This document shows, one piece after another, positions 24,133-33,198 of a stretch of 64,000 nt of DNA; the stretch's first letter is position 1, and each line of letters begins with the position of its first letter. The notes below the pieces were generated by a model. That model searched no databases and had not been told where the DNA came from. It was given only the letters and a program-made list of their open reading frames with translations. The DNA lies in the NCBI GenBank assembly GCA_036867785.1, contig CP145413.1, positions 186,001 to 250,000 on the forward strand, given 5' to 3'. This DNA comes from Plasmodiophora brassicae (Eukaryota; Endomyxa: Phytomyxea; Phytomyxea; Plasmodiophorida). A program made the position numbers and the translations under genes.

Positions 24133-24999
24133 ATGGAAGCGGCATCGGGCACGGTGGCGCACCTATGGGGCGGGCGTGGCATCTATCACGCGCGCCACGA
24201 GTTCCAGGCGGCGTTGCGCCGCGTCTGCACGGTCAAGGACCAGCCGCTGCCGGACCGCTTCCCGGCCTGGGTCGACATGACGTTCGATGAGCTGACGCGG
24301 CCCGCACCGACACCGATCACGCCCGCTGCGCGACCGTCATCCCTGTCGTCGTACTCGATGTCGCAATCGCTGTCGGACGCCGAGCCGCAACCGCAGGCGC
24401 TGGTGTCGTTCCCAAAGTTCTGGGATTACCTGGCCGGCGACCTTCTTTTCGTCGCCTGTGTGGAGCGGAACCCGTCCGGTCTGCCGGTGTACGTCCAGGC
24501 GGCGATCTCACACGGCGAGCACCCGACCAGGGCGGCAGCGTTGAACGGGACCTTCGACGACCTCGTGGGCAGCGTCTTCGAGCGATATGCTACGGCGGGC
24601 CAGTTACGGCTGCCCGAGTTTGGCCAGTTTCTCCAGCATTACCAGTTCGCGTATGGCGCCCTGCGCTCCATGGCGACGCAGACGGCCGACGCGGGCCAGG
24701 TCTGGGACGAATGCTTCGCCCTCGGTCCAGACGATGCCATCACGATCACCGACTTCCGGGTCATCTTCGAACCCGACGGGTTGCTGTGCCCCGACCCGGG
24801 CAGCGAGTGGCGAACGCGACAGGCGCTCGAGTTCCTCGTGCAACCGTCTCGTGTCGAGGTCGAGGTCGCCAACACCGGGCCACGACAGCAGCAACCGCCT
24901 GTCCGGGCGCTACGAAGCGAGGATATCGAGGCACCCGTTGACGTCGGCGGCGTGTCGCAACGGCGGCGGAGACGCTGCTGCTGCCTACGCCTATCGTGA
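24133..24999 (+). CDS. unrecognised 288-aa protein with a polybasic Cys-rich C-terminus
   Basis: Single open frame from ATG 24133 to TGA. The first 80 residues include VAHLWGGRGIYHARHEFQAALRR, then a Ser/Pro linker. A helical core (FPKFWDYLAGDLLFVAC; FERYATAGQLRLPEFGQFLQHY; DDAITITDFRVIF) has the rhythm of degenerate EF-hand helices but no intact calcium loop. The last residues are RRRRRCCCLRLS, a polybasic patch followed by three cysteines, which would suit S-acylation and membrane anchoring (inference). The next gene downstream, same strand, has a similar but better EF-hand part, so the two may be distantly related in their C-terminal domains. No function assigned. Confidence 0.6.
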   Translation: MEAASGTVAHLWGGRGIYHARHEFQAALRRVCTVKDQPLPDRFPAWVDMTFDELTRPAPTPITPAARPSSLSSYSMSQSLSDAEPQPQALVSFPKFWDYLAGDLLFVACVERNPSGLPVYVQAAISHGEHPTRAAALNGTFDDLVGSVFERYATAGQLRLPEFGQFLQHYQFAYGALRSMATQTADAGQVWDECFALGPDDAITITDFRVIFEPDGLLCPDPGSEWRTRQALEFLVQPSRVEVEVANTGPRQQQPPVRALRSEDIEAPVDVGGVSQRRRRRCCCLRLS

Positions 25000-25102
25000 A
25001 CTGTCTAAAGTAACTGTCCCAGTTATGGGTGCGGCTGGGGCAGCATGTACCTAAGCGTCACAGGCCGTCGTATAGTCGTCACCCGTTCACTCTGGAAAGA
25101 GC

Positions 25103-27013
25103 ATGTCGTCACTGGCAGTCGGGACGCGCATCAGCTGCCTGGTGGACGGGGCGCCGGTCGAAGGCATCGTCCGGTGGTGTGGCATATGGAAGGACCTGGA
25201 CCCGGGCGCCATCCCTGTTGACGATGACGGCCTGCGGTTCGCCGATGATGATGACGATGATCTCGCCGGGCCCGACGAGCACTGGGTGGGCGTCGAGACC
25301 GTCGGTTGCCCACCTGCTGGTCGGTCGCACCTCGTCTAACGCGTCGCGCGCGTCCCTGAACGTTCCAGACAGTTCCTGGTGTGCTCCGGCACGGCGAGTT
25401 TCTCGGCAAGCACTTCTTCAACTGCGACACTGGTGGCGCCGTCTTCGTCCCCGCCAGCTCGGTGTCGGCGCGAGGTCTGCCCGGCGTCGCGAACGTCGGC
25501 GCGCGTATCTGACTGACGTCACCAGACGCGTCATCGGCCACGTCGGCGGAGACGCGAGCGGCGCTGGCGATTCAGCGCGCGTATCGCCGACGTCGAGGGG
25601 CACGTGGCTGGCACTGGTGGTACCAGGTGTGGAAGCGAACGGGCGCAGCAGGCAGGCGCCGGTCGTCGTCGTCGGTGTCGTCGTTGAGCACAACGTTGTT
25701 CACGACAGCGGCTGCGCCGGTGCCCTTAGAATGGGAAGGCCCGGACCTGACCGGGAACCTCACCGTTGGCCTCGTTCGGCAATGGATCCGCCTGGAGGTC
25801 GAACAGGACACCCTCGGGACGCCTGCTGGGTCGCGCGCCTTGCTCCCGAAGCAGGCTGCCCTGAACGTGATCAGGCTGGGCGGGGCGCGAAGCGATGTGA
25901 TCGTCGACTGCCGCGGTGCGACCGTTGTCGATGCGCCTCTGGCCCAGATCGACCTGGGTGCGATCGTTGAACGATGCGCCAGCAGCAGCAGCAGCCCAGT
26001 CATGTTCGTCAGCGCGTCCTACCATACGACGCGTGGCAGGCTCAACGCGGCCGTCTTCCTGCAACTCCTCGCCATACGCGCCGTGTTCGGCCGCGATCGC
26101 GTCGTCGTCACGAAGCGGCCCGTGAAAGAGGCCAGGCCGTCCCATCTGAAGGTCAGCGTGCCTTCGGTTCGTCCCCTCGCCTCGTCTGATTGGGCGTTAC
26201 CAGGACCTGTACGACGAGGAAGTGTCGATGGCCATCTGGTCGGCGTACGAACGCCTCCCCATTGATGCGCAGGCACCACCTGGAAGATCGACGACCAGCA
26301 GCGAATGGGTTGCCTTTTCAGCGCCGTCGAACGCCGCCAGGCCGGGATCGGCCTCGTCGGAGATCGTTCGTCCCCAGTGGCGACGCGCGTTCGCCTCCCA
26401 TTACTTCCGTTCGCTGGGGACGTCCCCTGCTGGACCCGCGTCCTCCGGGGGCGTTGCCGCCGCGATCGATCGTGCAAGCGGGGCGCTCTATGCGCACTGG
26501 TCGCGTCTGGCAGCCGCGTCGGGATCGGGCACGCTGCTCACCGCCGACGACATCAAGCACGGGCTGGAGCGCGTTGCCAACGTCGATCTGGCGGGCGGCG
26601 GCGGCGTCGACGCGCTGGATGGCACCCGGGCCGCACTGCACCTGTCGAAGAAGAAGTCGGGGCGGACCGTCGACTTCGTCGAGTTCCTGATGTTCTACAG
26701 CTTCCAGTGGATGGCGATGGTGCCCACCGGCGGCGACGAGCAATCGCGGCGCGCCAGACCGCCCGGGCCGCCGGGCGTCGCCCGCATCCTCGCGACGATG
26801 CGCGACAACGACAGCGTCGAGCGCCTGCACAACTACTTTGACATCAACGGGACCGGGCGCATCACCCGCGAGCAATTACGGAACGGGATCCGACAGTACT
26901 TCCGGCGCGAGGCCTGGTCGCCGACCCAGGCCGACATCGACGGCATCGCGCAGCGCCTCGCCGGCACCGAGGACGTCGCCGTCGACGACTTCATGCAGTT
27001 GGTGATTCGCTAG
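25103..27013 (+). CDS. CAP-Gly, IQ and EF-hand multidomain protein
   Basis: Four exons join with consistent phase. Exon 1 starts MSSLAVGTRI and, with exon 2, forms a CAP-Gly-like fold (VEGIVRWCG, WVGVE, then VLRHGEFLGKHFFNC and GAVFVP), related to the microtubule/EB-binding module, although the GKNDG loop is degenerate. Exon 3 begins with an IQ motif (AALAIQRAYRRRRG), which binds calmodulin or centrin-like proteins. A region of unknown fold follows (GLVRQWIRLEVEQ, VIVDCRGATVVDA, VMFVSASYHTT). Exon 4, after the exactly placed intron 26152-26203 (52 nt), holds helical pairs, an EF-hand-like loop (YFDINGTGRITREQL) and ends before 27013. Domains suggest a calcium-responsive microtubule-associated protein; that role is inference. 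About 580 aa. Confidence 0.68.
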
Positions 27014-27208
27014 CCCGTTCGCCAACCGAGTCAGCGCACCACCGTCGTGCTTGTCGCGTTCGTCGTATCGAGTCGTACCATCAGGGTGTATTGGTGGTGT
27101 GCCAGGGACGTTTCGAACTCAAATAGACTGGACGGACGACGCTGGGCAGGGTTTGGGAAGTGCAGGTTGTGTGGCAAGCAGCAGCGGGGTGGGGGGTGGT
27201 GTCGCGTC

Positions 27209-28108
27209 TCAAAGCGCCGCGTTCGTGGTGGACGTGTTGGCGATGGCCGTTGAGCGCGGGGCGCCGGCAAGGGCGACGGCGGACTGGTTGGTCGACAGCT
27301 TGATCTTCGACTTCGTGTTGTCGGCGTCCTTGGACTGGGCGCCGCCCGTGAAGACGCTGCTGACGAGGACGGCCTGGCACAGGACGAAGACGAAGGCGTT
27401 CATGGTGATCATCTGGCTGTTGGCCGGGTTCGACACGCGGATGACGGCGAGGATCGTCACGACCGTCATGCAGGTGCCGGTGACCGCCAGGCGGATCGAC
27501 TCCCGGTAGATGATCTGCGCGTAGACGTCGACCCCACCCGATGATTTCGTGGCGTGCGCCATGTCCCGCTGGTACCCGAACAGTTTGGATATCGCCAGGC
27601 ATCCGGACGTGAAATCGATCAGCGTCCAGAACGTGTACAGAAGCGGGAGGCTGAAGACGACGCCACTGGCGGCCTGCGACCCATGACAGTTGTTCGAGAA
27701 ATCGTAGACCTGCCCGATGACGATCCAGTAGAAGAGGGCGGACAGGGCACCGACGACGCCAGTGACCTTGAGGATGTGCTTGCTCTCCGGGAACGCCACC
27801 TTCATGGCCCGGTAGATCATGTACGAGTACTTACTGGCGTCCTTCAGCGACCAGACGCAGTCAGCCAGGAACCACAGCGTCAGGTTCGTGCACGTCGACT
27901 CGTAATCGGCCCACAGCGACGCCGTCCACCCGACGCACGTCGCCAGGCAGTCCAGGTAGATCATCAGGACCACCAGGTGCTTCGGCGAGCGGAAATCGAT
28001 GCGCCACTTCCCGCCGAACACGAGAATCACCAGCGTGCTGATCGCCATCATGCCGGCGTTCCCGTTCAACCCATTCAGGAACGCCACTGCCGCCGACGGC
28101 GTGGACAT
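27209..28108 (-). CDS. seven-transmembrane orphan membrane protein
   Basis: Single-exon frame of about 300 aa from ATG 28108. Seven hydrophobic segments are visible in order: MMAISTLVILVF; VVLMIYLDCLATCVGW; LTLWFLADCVWSL; ILKVTGVVGALSALFYWIVI; VVFSLPLLYTFWTLIDF; LAVTGTCMTVVTILAVI; NAFVFVLCQAVLVSSVF. There is an extracellular-type N-terminus without signal peptide and a polar Ser/Thr/Asn-rich tail. The topology matches a 7TM receptor, but I see no DRY, NPxxY or other family motif and cannot assign a GPCR class. Sporulation/7TM families of protists are possible alternatives. It lies beside a DOMON protein on the same strand. Confidence 0.68.
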   Translation of the reverse strand: MSTPSAAVAFLNGLNGNAGMMAISTLVILVFGGKWRIDFRSPKHLVVLMIYLDCLATCVGWTASLWADYESTCTNLTLWFLADCVWSLKDASKYSYMIYRAMKVAFPESKHILKVTGVVGALSALFYWIVIGQVYDFSNNCHGSQAASGVVFSLPLLYTFWTLIDFTSGCLAISKLFGYQRDMAHATKSSGGVDVYAQIIYRESIRLAVTGTCMTVVTILAVIRVSNPANSQMITMNAFVFVLCQAVLVSSVFTGGAQSKDADNTKSKIKLSTNQSAVALAGAPRSTAIANTSTTNAAL

Positions 28109-28309
28109 GACGTCTATCTTATATGGTGTCTCACCTCGAATCCCGGCGCTGATCACGTGGTACGGGTCGTCACGTGGTACGGATCAACTAAGTTATGGTT
28201 CGCGTCATAAACGCGGCAGGTACTACTGGCAGGTAAATAGGTTCCCATGGACAGTCGCATCCAGCGCGAAACATGTCATGTTCTGCGTTCATTCACCAGC
28301 GGCCATTCT

Positions 28310-29086
28310 CTACCAAATGGCGACGGTCGCTCCCAACAGGGCGAGAACGACATTGGCAATGACGCACGACGAAACGAGGGCGTTGCTCTTCATGGCAGGC
28401 GCCGCCGTCGACATCTGCGTGCCGTTGTTGGTCGGATTAGTGACCGTCTGCCCCGGGGCCACGACGGTGTCGCCGGCGGCGAACAGGTCGATGGGGATGA
28501 TGCCTTGGCTGTTATCCCCATGCATGTTGTAGGTGAGCGTCAGTGGCGGCCCTTGGTTGACAACGGGGATGTCGACGCCGTACGCCCACAGCATATTGGT
28601 GGTCGTGCCGGCAACGATGTCGATGTCGGTGGCTGCGTCGCCAGTGACCAGGCGGCGACGCATGACGATCGTCGTGGTGTTGTCCGGGTTGATGTGTCCG
28701 CTGACCAGCGCGACGTTGTCCTGCCCGCCGACGTTCACGTCGAGATCGGGTTGCTGGTAGGCGTGGGAGAACTGGTCAAAGACATTGGGGGTCCCGATGT
28801 GGTCAACCCAGCCGATCAGGCTATCAGTCATCATATGCCCGGATGTGGGGTTGTCTTTCGTCAGGCCGACTGCGATCCAGCCGCGGGTACCCGGCTCCAG
28901 TAACGTCAGCGCAAGCTCAACGACGTTGTTGGCAGCATCCGTTGTCCAGCCGCAACGCCAGCGCCCGGTCACCGTCACGGATCCGTTCACAGATTGGGGG
29001 CCAGGCGGGGGGACGTAAATCGTCCCGTGCACGCCCACGCAGGCCAGCGCAACGACAACAACCCAAACAGTACCGATCATCGACAT
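28310..29086 (-). CDS. secreted or GPI-anchored DOMON-domain protein (copy 1)
   Basis: The N-terminus MSMIGTVWVVVVALACVGVHG is a signal peptide. A DOMON-type beta-sandwich domain follows: GSVTVTGRWRCGWTTD, VELALTLLEPGTRGWIAVGL, MMTDSLIGWVD, DVNVGGQDNVALVSGH, IVMRRRLVTGD, TDIDIVAGTTTNMLWAYG. DOMON domains bind haem or sugars on the cell surface. The C-terminus is a short hydrophobic tail (NVVLALLGATVAIW) after a Ser/Thr/Asn-rich linker, typical of a GPI-anchor signal. Single exon, about 258 aa. The paralogue at 62512-63285 shares most of the domain. The haem-ligand residues cannot be fixed without structure alignment. Confidence 0.82.
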   Translation of the reverse strand: MSMIGTVWVVVVALACVGVHGTIYVPPPGPQSVNGSVTVTGRWRCGWTTDAANNVVELALTLLEPGTRGWIAVGLTKDNPTSGHMMTDSLIGWVDHIGTPNVFDQFSHAYQQPDLDVNVGGQDNVALVSGHINPDNTTTIVMRRRLVTGDAATDIDIVAGTTTNMLWAYGVDIPVVNQGPPLTLTYNMHGDNSQGIIPIDLFAAGDTVVAPGQTVTNPTNNGTQMSTAAPAMKSNALVSSCVIANVVLALLGATVAIW

Positions 29087-29367
29087 GCTGATAAGACAAT
29101 CACCATTAGAACCACCAGTGCCCCATGACGAAGCAGTCAAGCATATCTAGAACGTCGTTCCAGAACACTGTAGAATGAGTGTGCCAGAACAATCTGCAGG
29201 TGCGTTTGGCACCAAGGGAGTCGGCCCCGGCAGACGTCCCTGTGCAACGTGTACAGCATGTATAACGTGTCGGGACCACGGTCACGTCGTCTGGTTAACG
29301 TCCAGTAATAGCACAAGCGTTTGACTTTGTTCAGGCAATTTGTATGGCAGATGCGCGTGCCAATAGT
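29087..29367. other. intergenic, upstream of DOMON copy 1
   Basis: Promoter side of the minus-strand DOMON gene, leading into the tRNA-Ala pseudogene. Nothing else recognised. Confidence 0.35.
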
Positions 29368-29435
29368 TGGGGCGTAGCTTAGCGGTAAAGCGCTTCGTTT
29401 GCCACGGATCCCGGTTCCGATCACCGGCGCCTCCA
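29368..29435 (+). pseudogene. tRNA-Ala pseudogene
   Basis: Nearly the same as the intact tRNA at 29576-29647 (same D arm, T arm and 3' acceptor strand), but four bases shorter. The 3' half of the anticodon stem is missing or changed (after TTTGC comes CACG-GATC instead of AACGAAGAGATC). The first acceptor base is T and the T loop reads TCCGATC. It cannot fold a normal anticodon arm. The copies lie 208 bp apart in direct orientation, suggesting a local duplication. Confidence 0.8.
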
Positions 29436-29575
29436 CTTTCCCGCCTAGCCTGAGGACCCGGACGGTCAAGTCACAGGCAAAGACGGTTCGTTCAGACCGA
29501 ACGCTCACCTTGCCGGGCGTTTCAGCGCAGCGGTTCGCTGCTGACCCTCAAGAACCACCGGATTCGCTGTACGCA

Positions 29576-29647
29576 GGGGGCGTAGCTTAGTGGTAAAGCG
29601 CTTCGTTTGCAACGAAGAGATCCCGGTTTCGATCACCGGCGCCTCCA
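29576..29647 (+). tRNA. tRNA-Ala (anticodon TGC)
   Basis: Acceptor stem GGGGGCG pairs with CGCCTCC, leaving discriminator A. The third pair is G-U, the classical alanine identity element. Anticodon stem CTTCG/CGAAG encloses loop TTTGCAA, anticodon TGC. T arm CCGGT-TTCGATC-ACCGG is perfect, and the D arm contains AGTGGTAAA. No intron and no encoded CCA. Internal promoter boxes lie in the D and T arms as in all nuclear tRNA genes. A thymine-rich tract (ATTTTTAG) follows directly and can serve as the Pol III terminator. Confidence 0.96.
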
Positions 29648-30417
29648 TTTTTAGGGGATGGTTTTGTCCTGTCCGTCCTTTTAGCCGGGAAAAAGTTTCG
29701 GTGTCCGTGGCTGGGGAGTGGGGACTCGATAATCAAAAGTTGATCCAGGACGCGGCTACTAACTGGACACGCCGTGCTAGGGCTGGATAAACAAGAATCG
29801 AGGTCGTGTGTGGTATATTGCGAGCAGACCTACACGTTTTTATTACACAGTGTATTAGCCGCGAAGCTAGCTGGTAGCCTAAAGTTAACAAGCACGATTG
29901 TTCACATTTGGACAGCAACGTACCAATGCAACCGCTGTCACGGGATTACTGTCATCGGAAATACGGTTAACATGCTCGACGACCTTAGCTGAGGCAATAG
30001 TAGACGTTACTTACAAACCCACATGCGTATCCAGCGTTCGTGCTTACCGGAATCAACGATTATCGCTCTTGTACTTAGAATACAAGGGATACCGGGAGCA
30101 ACAGTGGCACCTGGCGGGAGATCAGAGCTGTATCAACAGGGTAAACGTCACGAACGTTACCGTCGTTGGCAATATCCGGTAGCAGAGCATTCAAGAGCTC
30201 GGCTGCACATTTACACACGTCAGGTAAAAAGGGGTCGCGCGGCCACCATAACAGATGACTTACAGGATGCTAGAGGGTTTGTGCACTCTTTTCTGCGCCG
30301 TGCTCCAGGGCAGCCAACCCTGTTGCAAACTGAACCGTCCACAAGACGGCTACGGCACGCTCGAGACTTTCGTTGAGGCCGCGGAACAGAAACGGGTTCT
30401 AAAGGAACCACAGTCGG
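29648..30417. other. intergenic, no supported gene
   Basis: About 770 bp after the tRNA. A plus-strand open frame covers 29898-30182 but shows no family resemblance or splicing support. The left part is AT-richer than the surroundings (for example ttattacacagtgtatta near 29840). It leads into the left arm of the 237-bp inverted duplication. Confidence 0.35.
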
Positions 30418-30732
30418 AGGTGTGTGCCCTTCAATATGGATCGACGGAACAATGGGAATTGGCGGCGGTTCCAGTTGGCGATTCGAGCGTGAACCATCTA
30501 TAACGGTGTCCAACACACTTTGATGATCAGATGGGAGAGGAATTAGCGCCTGCAAATCATCCGATGATATTCCCAGAGAAAGACGAAGCTGCTGCCGTCC
30601 AGAGATGTCAACCAACTCTGAACGTTCGCGGTTGCGCACCTTCGCGAACTTGGAGTAATAAAAACGCAGAGCTTCTGGAGTCTTTGCGAAGGTGTGCTTC
30701 CCGTCGACCTTCAGGAACCACTCTTTGGCCAT
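30220..30732 (-). CDS. hypothetical basic Cys-containing protein overlapping the inverted repeat
   Basis: Open frame of 170 codons. The part inside the inverted repeat encodes NRERSELVDISGRQQLRLSLG and a Pro-rich segment (EPPPIPIVPSIHIEG). Outside it, upstream residues KEWFLKVDGKHTFAKTPEALRFYYSKF and downstream residues RKSRACRSRLVDGSVCNRVGC with ARRRKEC look protein-like, with four cysteines in a zinc-finger-like spacing. This suggests the minus-strand arm is the original copy of a real gene or mobile-element ORF, and the plus-strand arm (30910-31146) a duplicated fragment. No family recognised; the true ends and any introns are unknown. Confidence 0.35.
   Translation of the reverse strand: MAKEWFLKVDGKHTFAKTPEALRFYYSKFAKVRNRERSELVDISGRQQLRLSLGISSDDLQALIPLPSDHQSVLDTVIDGSRSNRQLEPPPIPIVPSIHIEGHTPPTVVPLEPVSVPRPQRKSRACRSRLVDGSVCNRVGCPGARRRKECTNPLASCKSSVMVAARPLFT
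30418..30654 (-). repeat. inverted duplication, left arm (237 bp)
   Basis: Reverse complement of 30910-31146. Reading both in the same sense I count four mismatches and no gap over 237 bp (about 98% identity). The spacer is 255 bp. The arm is part of an open frame on the minus strand. Confidence 0.93.
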
Positions 30733-30909
30733 CCAGTTGAAGCTGGGTCGCCTTCGTCTTTGATTCGATGCAACTGATTGATCGTGGAGTTGGCTGTACA
30801 GAGCCCGTTCCTGCTTCGTATGAACAGACAGGAATGGAACCAGGACGCCCTGTCGGTCGGCGAGGAATCGCTTACTGGCGCCTTGCAGGCGTAAACACGC
30901 AAAATGGGG

Positions 30910-31146
30910 TCCAAGTTCGTGAAGGTGAGCAACCGCGAACGTTCAGAGTTGGTTGACATCTCTGGACGGCAGCAGCTTCGTCTTTCTCTGGGAATACCAT
31001 CGGATGGTTTGCAGGCGCTAATTCCTCTCCCATCTGATCATCAAAGTGTGTTGGACACCGTTATAGATGGTTCACGCTCGAATCGCCAACTGGAACCGCC
31101 GCCAATTCCCATTGTTCCGTCGATCCATATTGAAGGGCACACACCT
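30910..31146 (+). repeat. inverted duplication, right arm (237 bp)
   Basis: Matches the opposite strand of 30418-30654 over exactly equal length with four substitutions. Similarity ends abruptly on both sides: before TCCAAGTTCG and after the ACACCT that follows the shared GAAGGGC. The arm keeps an open frame (NRERSELVDISG...), but this frame runs out shortly beyond the arm and lacks the flanking residues seen on the other strand, so it looks like a displaced fragment. Confidence 0.93.
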
Positions 31147-31430
31147 TCACGATCTCGGGTGCACGAGCGCTTGTCGTTGTTCACTCTTCACTGCATCTGC
31201 GGACATCGGCTGCTGAACGAACGAACCGGCTGATTCAGGTCGGTTGAAATTCGCTCCGACTTGGCGAACGTTGCTGCACACTGTGCGTGCGGGCTGTCGG
31301 GCGCTCGCCGCTCGCCGCTCGGGTCGCTTCTGGCGGAAAAAAGCGGTGATTGTTGTGGTGGGCGGGCAACGGCAACGCAACGACGGGGTCCATTTGGTGA
31401 ACCGGGGCGCCGGACGAGGACGCCCTCGTG

Positions 31431-33113
31431 ATGGCCATGGCAGCCCGGTGGCTCTTCATGGCAACGATGACGCGTGTGCGGCCGGCGACAGGGGCGGGCC
31501 TGCGGATGCGGTCGACGCTGACGTACAGACGGTGGCCAGTACGACGAGGCGTGGGGTGTCGGCGCGCGCATGACGGTTGCTGACTGCATGACGATGCCGT
31601 AGAGGCAGAAATCGGACTGTGAGGAGAGCGTTGAGGAGATGAACGACTTCGACAAGGAGCTGTGCACGGTGCCGATGGACCCCGACGAGCTGACCGATAC
31701 GGACCTGCGAATCAAACCGGCACCGATGCTGACCAAGCAATGGCTTCGCGCAACGGACACCGCCATCGACGAGGCGCTTGTCCGATACAAAGCCGAGAAG
31801 GAAGGCGTCCCGCCTGAGTATGTCGCGCTGCGTGCCAACGATATGGGGCGCTTGCCTGAGGTTTGACGTGCGACCCCAGAGAGATTGAGGAGATCCCCGA
31901 TCTCACCGAGATGGATCTACCTTCCTATTACCGCATGATGCGGGAACATATGGATAAGCTCCCGAACATGCTCGGTGGACGTCGGCCGCCGATCTTGGGT
32001 CCGTCTCGTTAATTGGTTTCGTTCCATCGAGATGCTAATCGTTGTACAGCTCCAACGTTCATGGAGGATGTCGACACGTACGCGAGCCCCGACCTTGATG
32101 AAGACTTCTGTGCGATGGTTATCGTATGGTGCGGATTCCCGGTGGTAATGACGGATTGTGTCAGGGGGCGCTCGTGAGCTCGAGGAATACGTCGACCTCC
32201 GGGAGGACGCCGAAGAGCTGGAACTAACTGGCAACAATCCAGATGAGGAGGAAGAAGAGGTTGTCGCCAGTCCGTTCGGTGAAGGTGGAAACCAAGGTGA
32301 TGATGACGAAGACATACCAGGCATTGGGCACTGCGTACTCTCTATCGAGCGTAAAGTCAAGGTTCGCATGTCTATAGATCGACCTTCATGTGGGCGCCGT
32401 TCTGACTTGGGCTCCTACCCCAGACCGTCAAAAGTGGTCGCATCATGAGTATTTCTGCTCTTGTCGTTGCTGGCAATTACAACGGCATGGTTGGGTATTC
32501 GATCGGTCGTGGAATGACGAGCGAGGAGGCGTACAAGACTGCGAAACGTCGCGCAGCAAAGAAGATGATGTTTGTGCCACGTCTGTTTGAGGAGTCCTTG
32601 TTCCATGATTCTATCGGTAGGCATCGTACTTGCGCGGGACCTGCACAGTGGACAAAATCATCGTCTCTGTAGGTAGAGCGGCGGCGACGAAGGTGTTTCT
32701 TTGGGCGCGAAGACCCGGGAAAGGTGTGTCCTCTCGCATGCTGGCATTGCCAGCAGTTTGTGACTAAATCCGTAATCAGGTCTCGTGTGCAGCCCTATGA
32801 TCACCGAAATCATGGAGCTGGCTGGTATTAGAGACGCAACGGTTCAAGTGGCGGGAAGCAAGAACAAGCTGAATGTCGTTCGAGCGGTCCTGGACGGGCT
32901 GTCCAAGCAATCGGTACGGACCATTCGCCAGCGTTAGCAGCAAGGTTAATCACGGTTGCTCAGGACGTTGGTATAGTTCGTGCTGCTCGCGGGAACAATG
33001 TCTTGCCAAGCTATGCTAGGTTGCCGCCCGCCACGACCCGGTTACCGGATGGATTCGATCCAGTGAAAACGCCGGATCGCACTCGAGCCATTCTAGCATC
33101 ACTTAATCTGTGA
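31431..33113 (+). CDS. MRPS5: mitochondrial small-subunit ribosomal protein uS5m
   Basis: Exon 1 (ATG 31431) encodes a basic, hydroxylated presequence (MAMAARWLFMATMTRVRPAT...), joined in phase over an intron to KSDCEESVEEMNDFDKELC. Later exons hold the S5 RNA-binding and beta domains: SALVVAGNYNGMVGYSIGRG, EEAYKTAKRRAAKKMMFVPR, then SRVQPYD-type residues, and ITEIMELAGIRDATVQVAGSKNKLNVVRAVLDGL. The last is the universal S5 C-terminal signature. An extended N-terminal acidic region (EELELTGNNPDEEEEE) and the C-terminal tail are typical mitoribosomal additions. About seven short introns; stop TGA 33111-33113. Functions in the decoding-site region of the mitoribosome. Confidence 0.88.
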
Positions 33114-33198
33114 GCCACCTGTCTCTGCTGAATGAACCAACCTTGGATTCCCTTTCGTCAGTCTACCGCGGTTGTTGTTTCGACCTTGCGCTGGCGCT

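Noticed and set aside
30904-31233. Plus-strand ORF in the right arm of the inverted duplication as a gene
   Set aside because: It copies only a fragment of the minus-strand ORF and ends in unrelated sequence; treated as a duplicated fragment.
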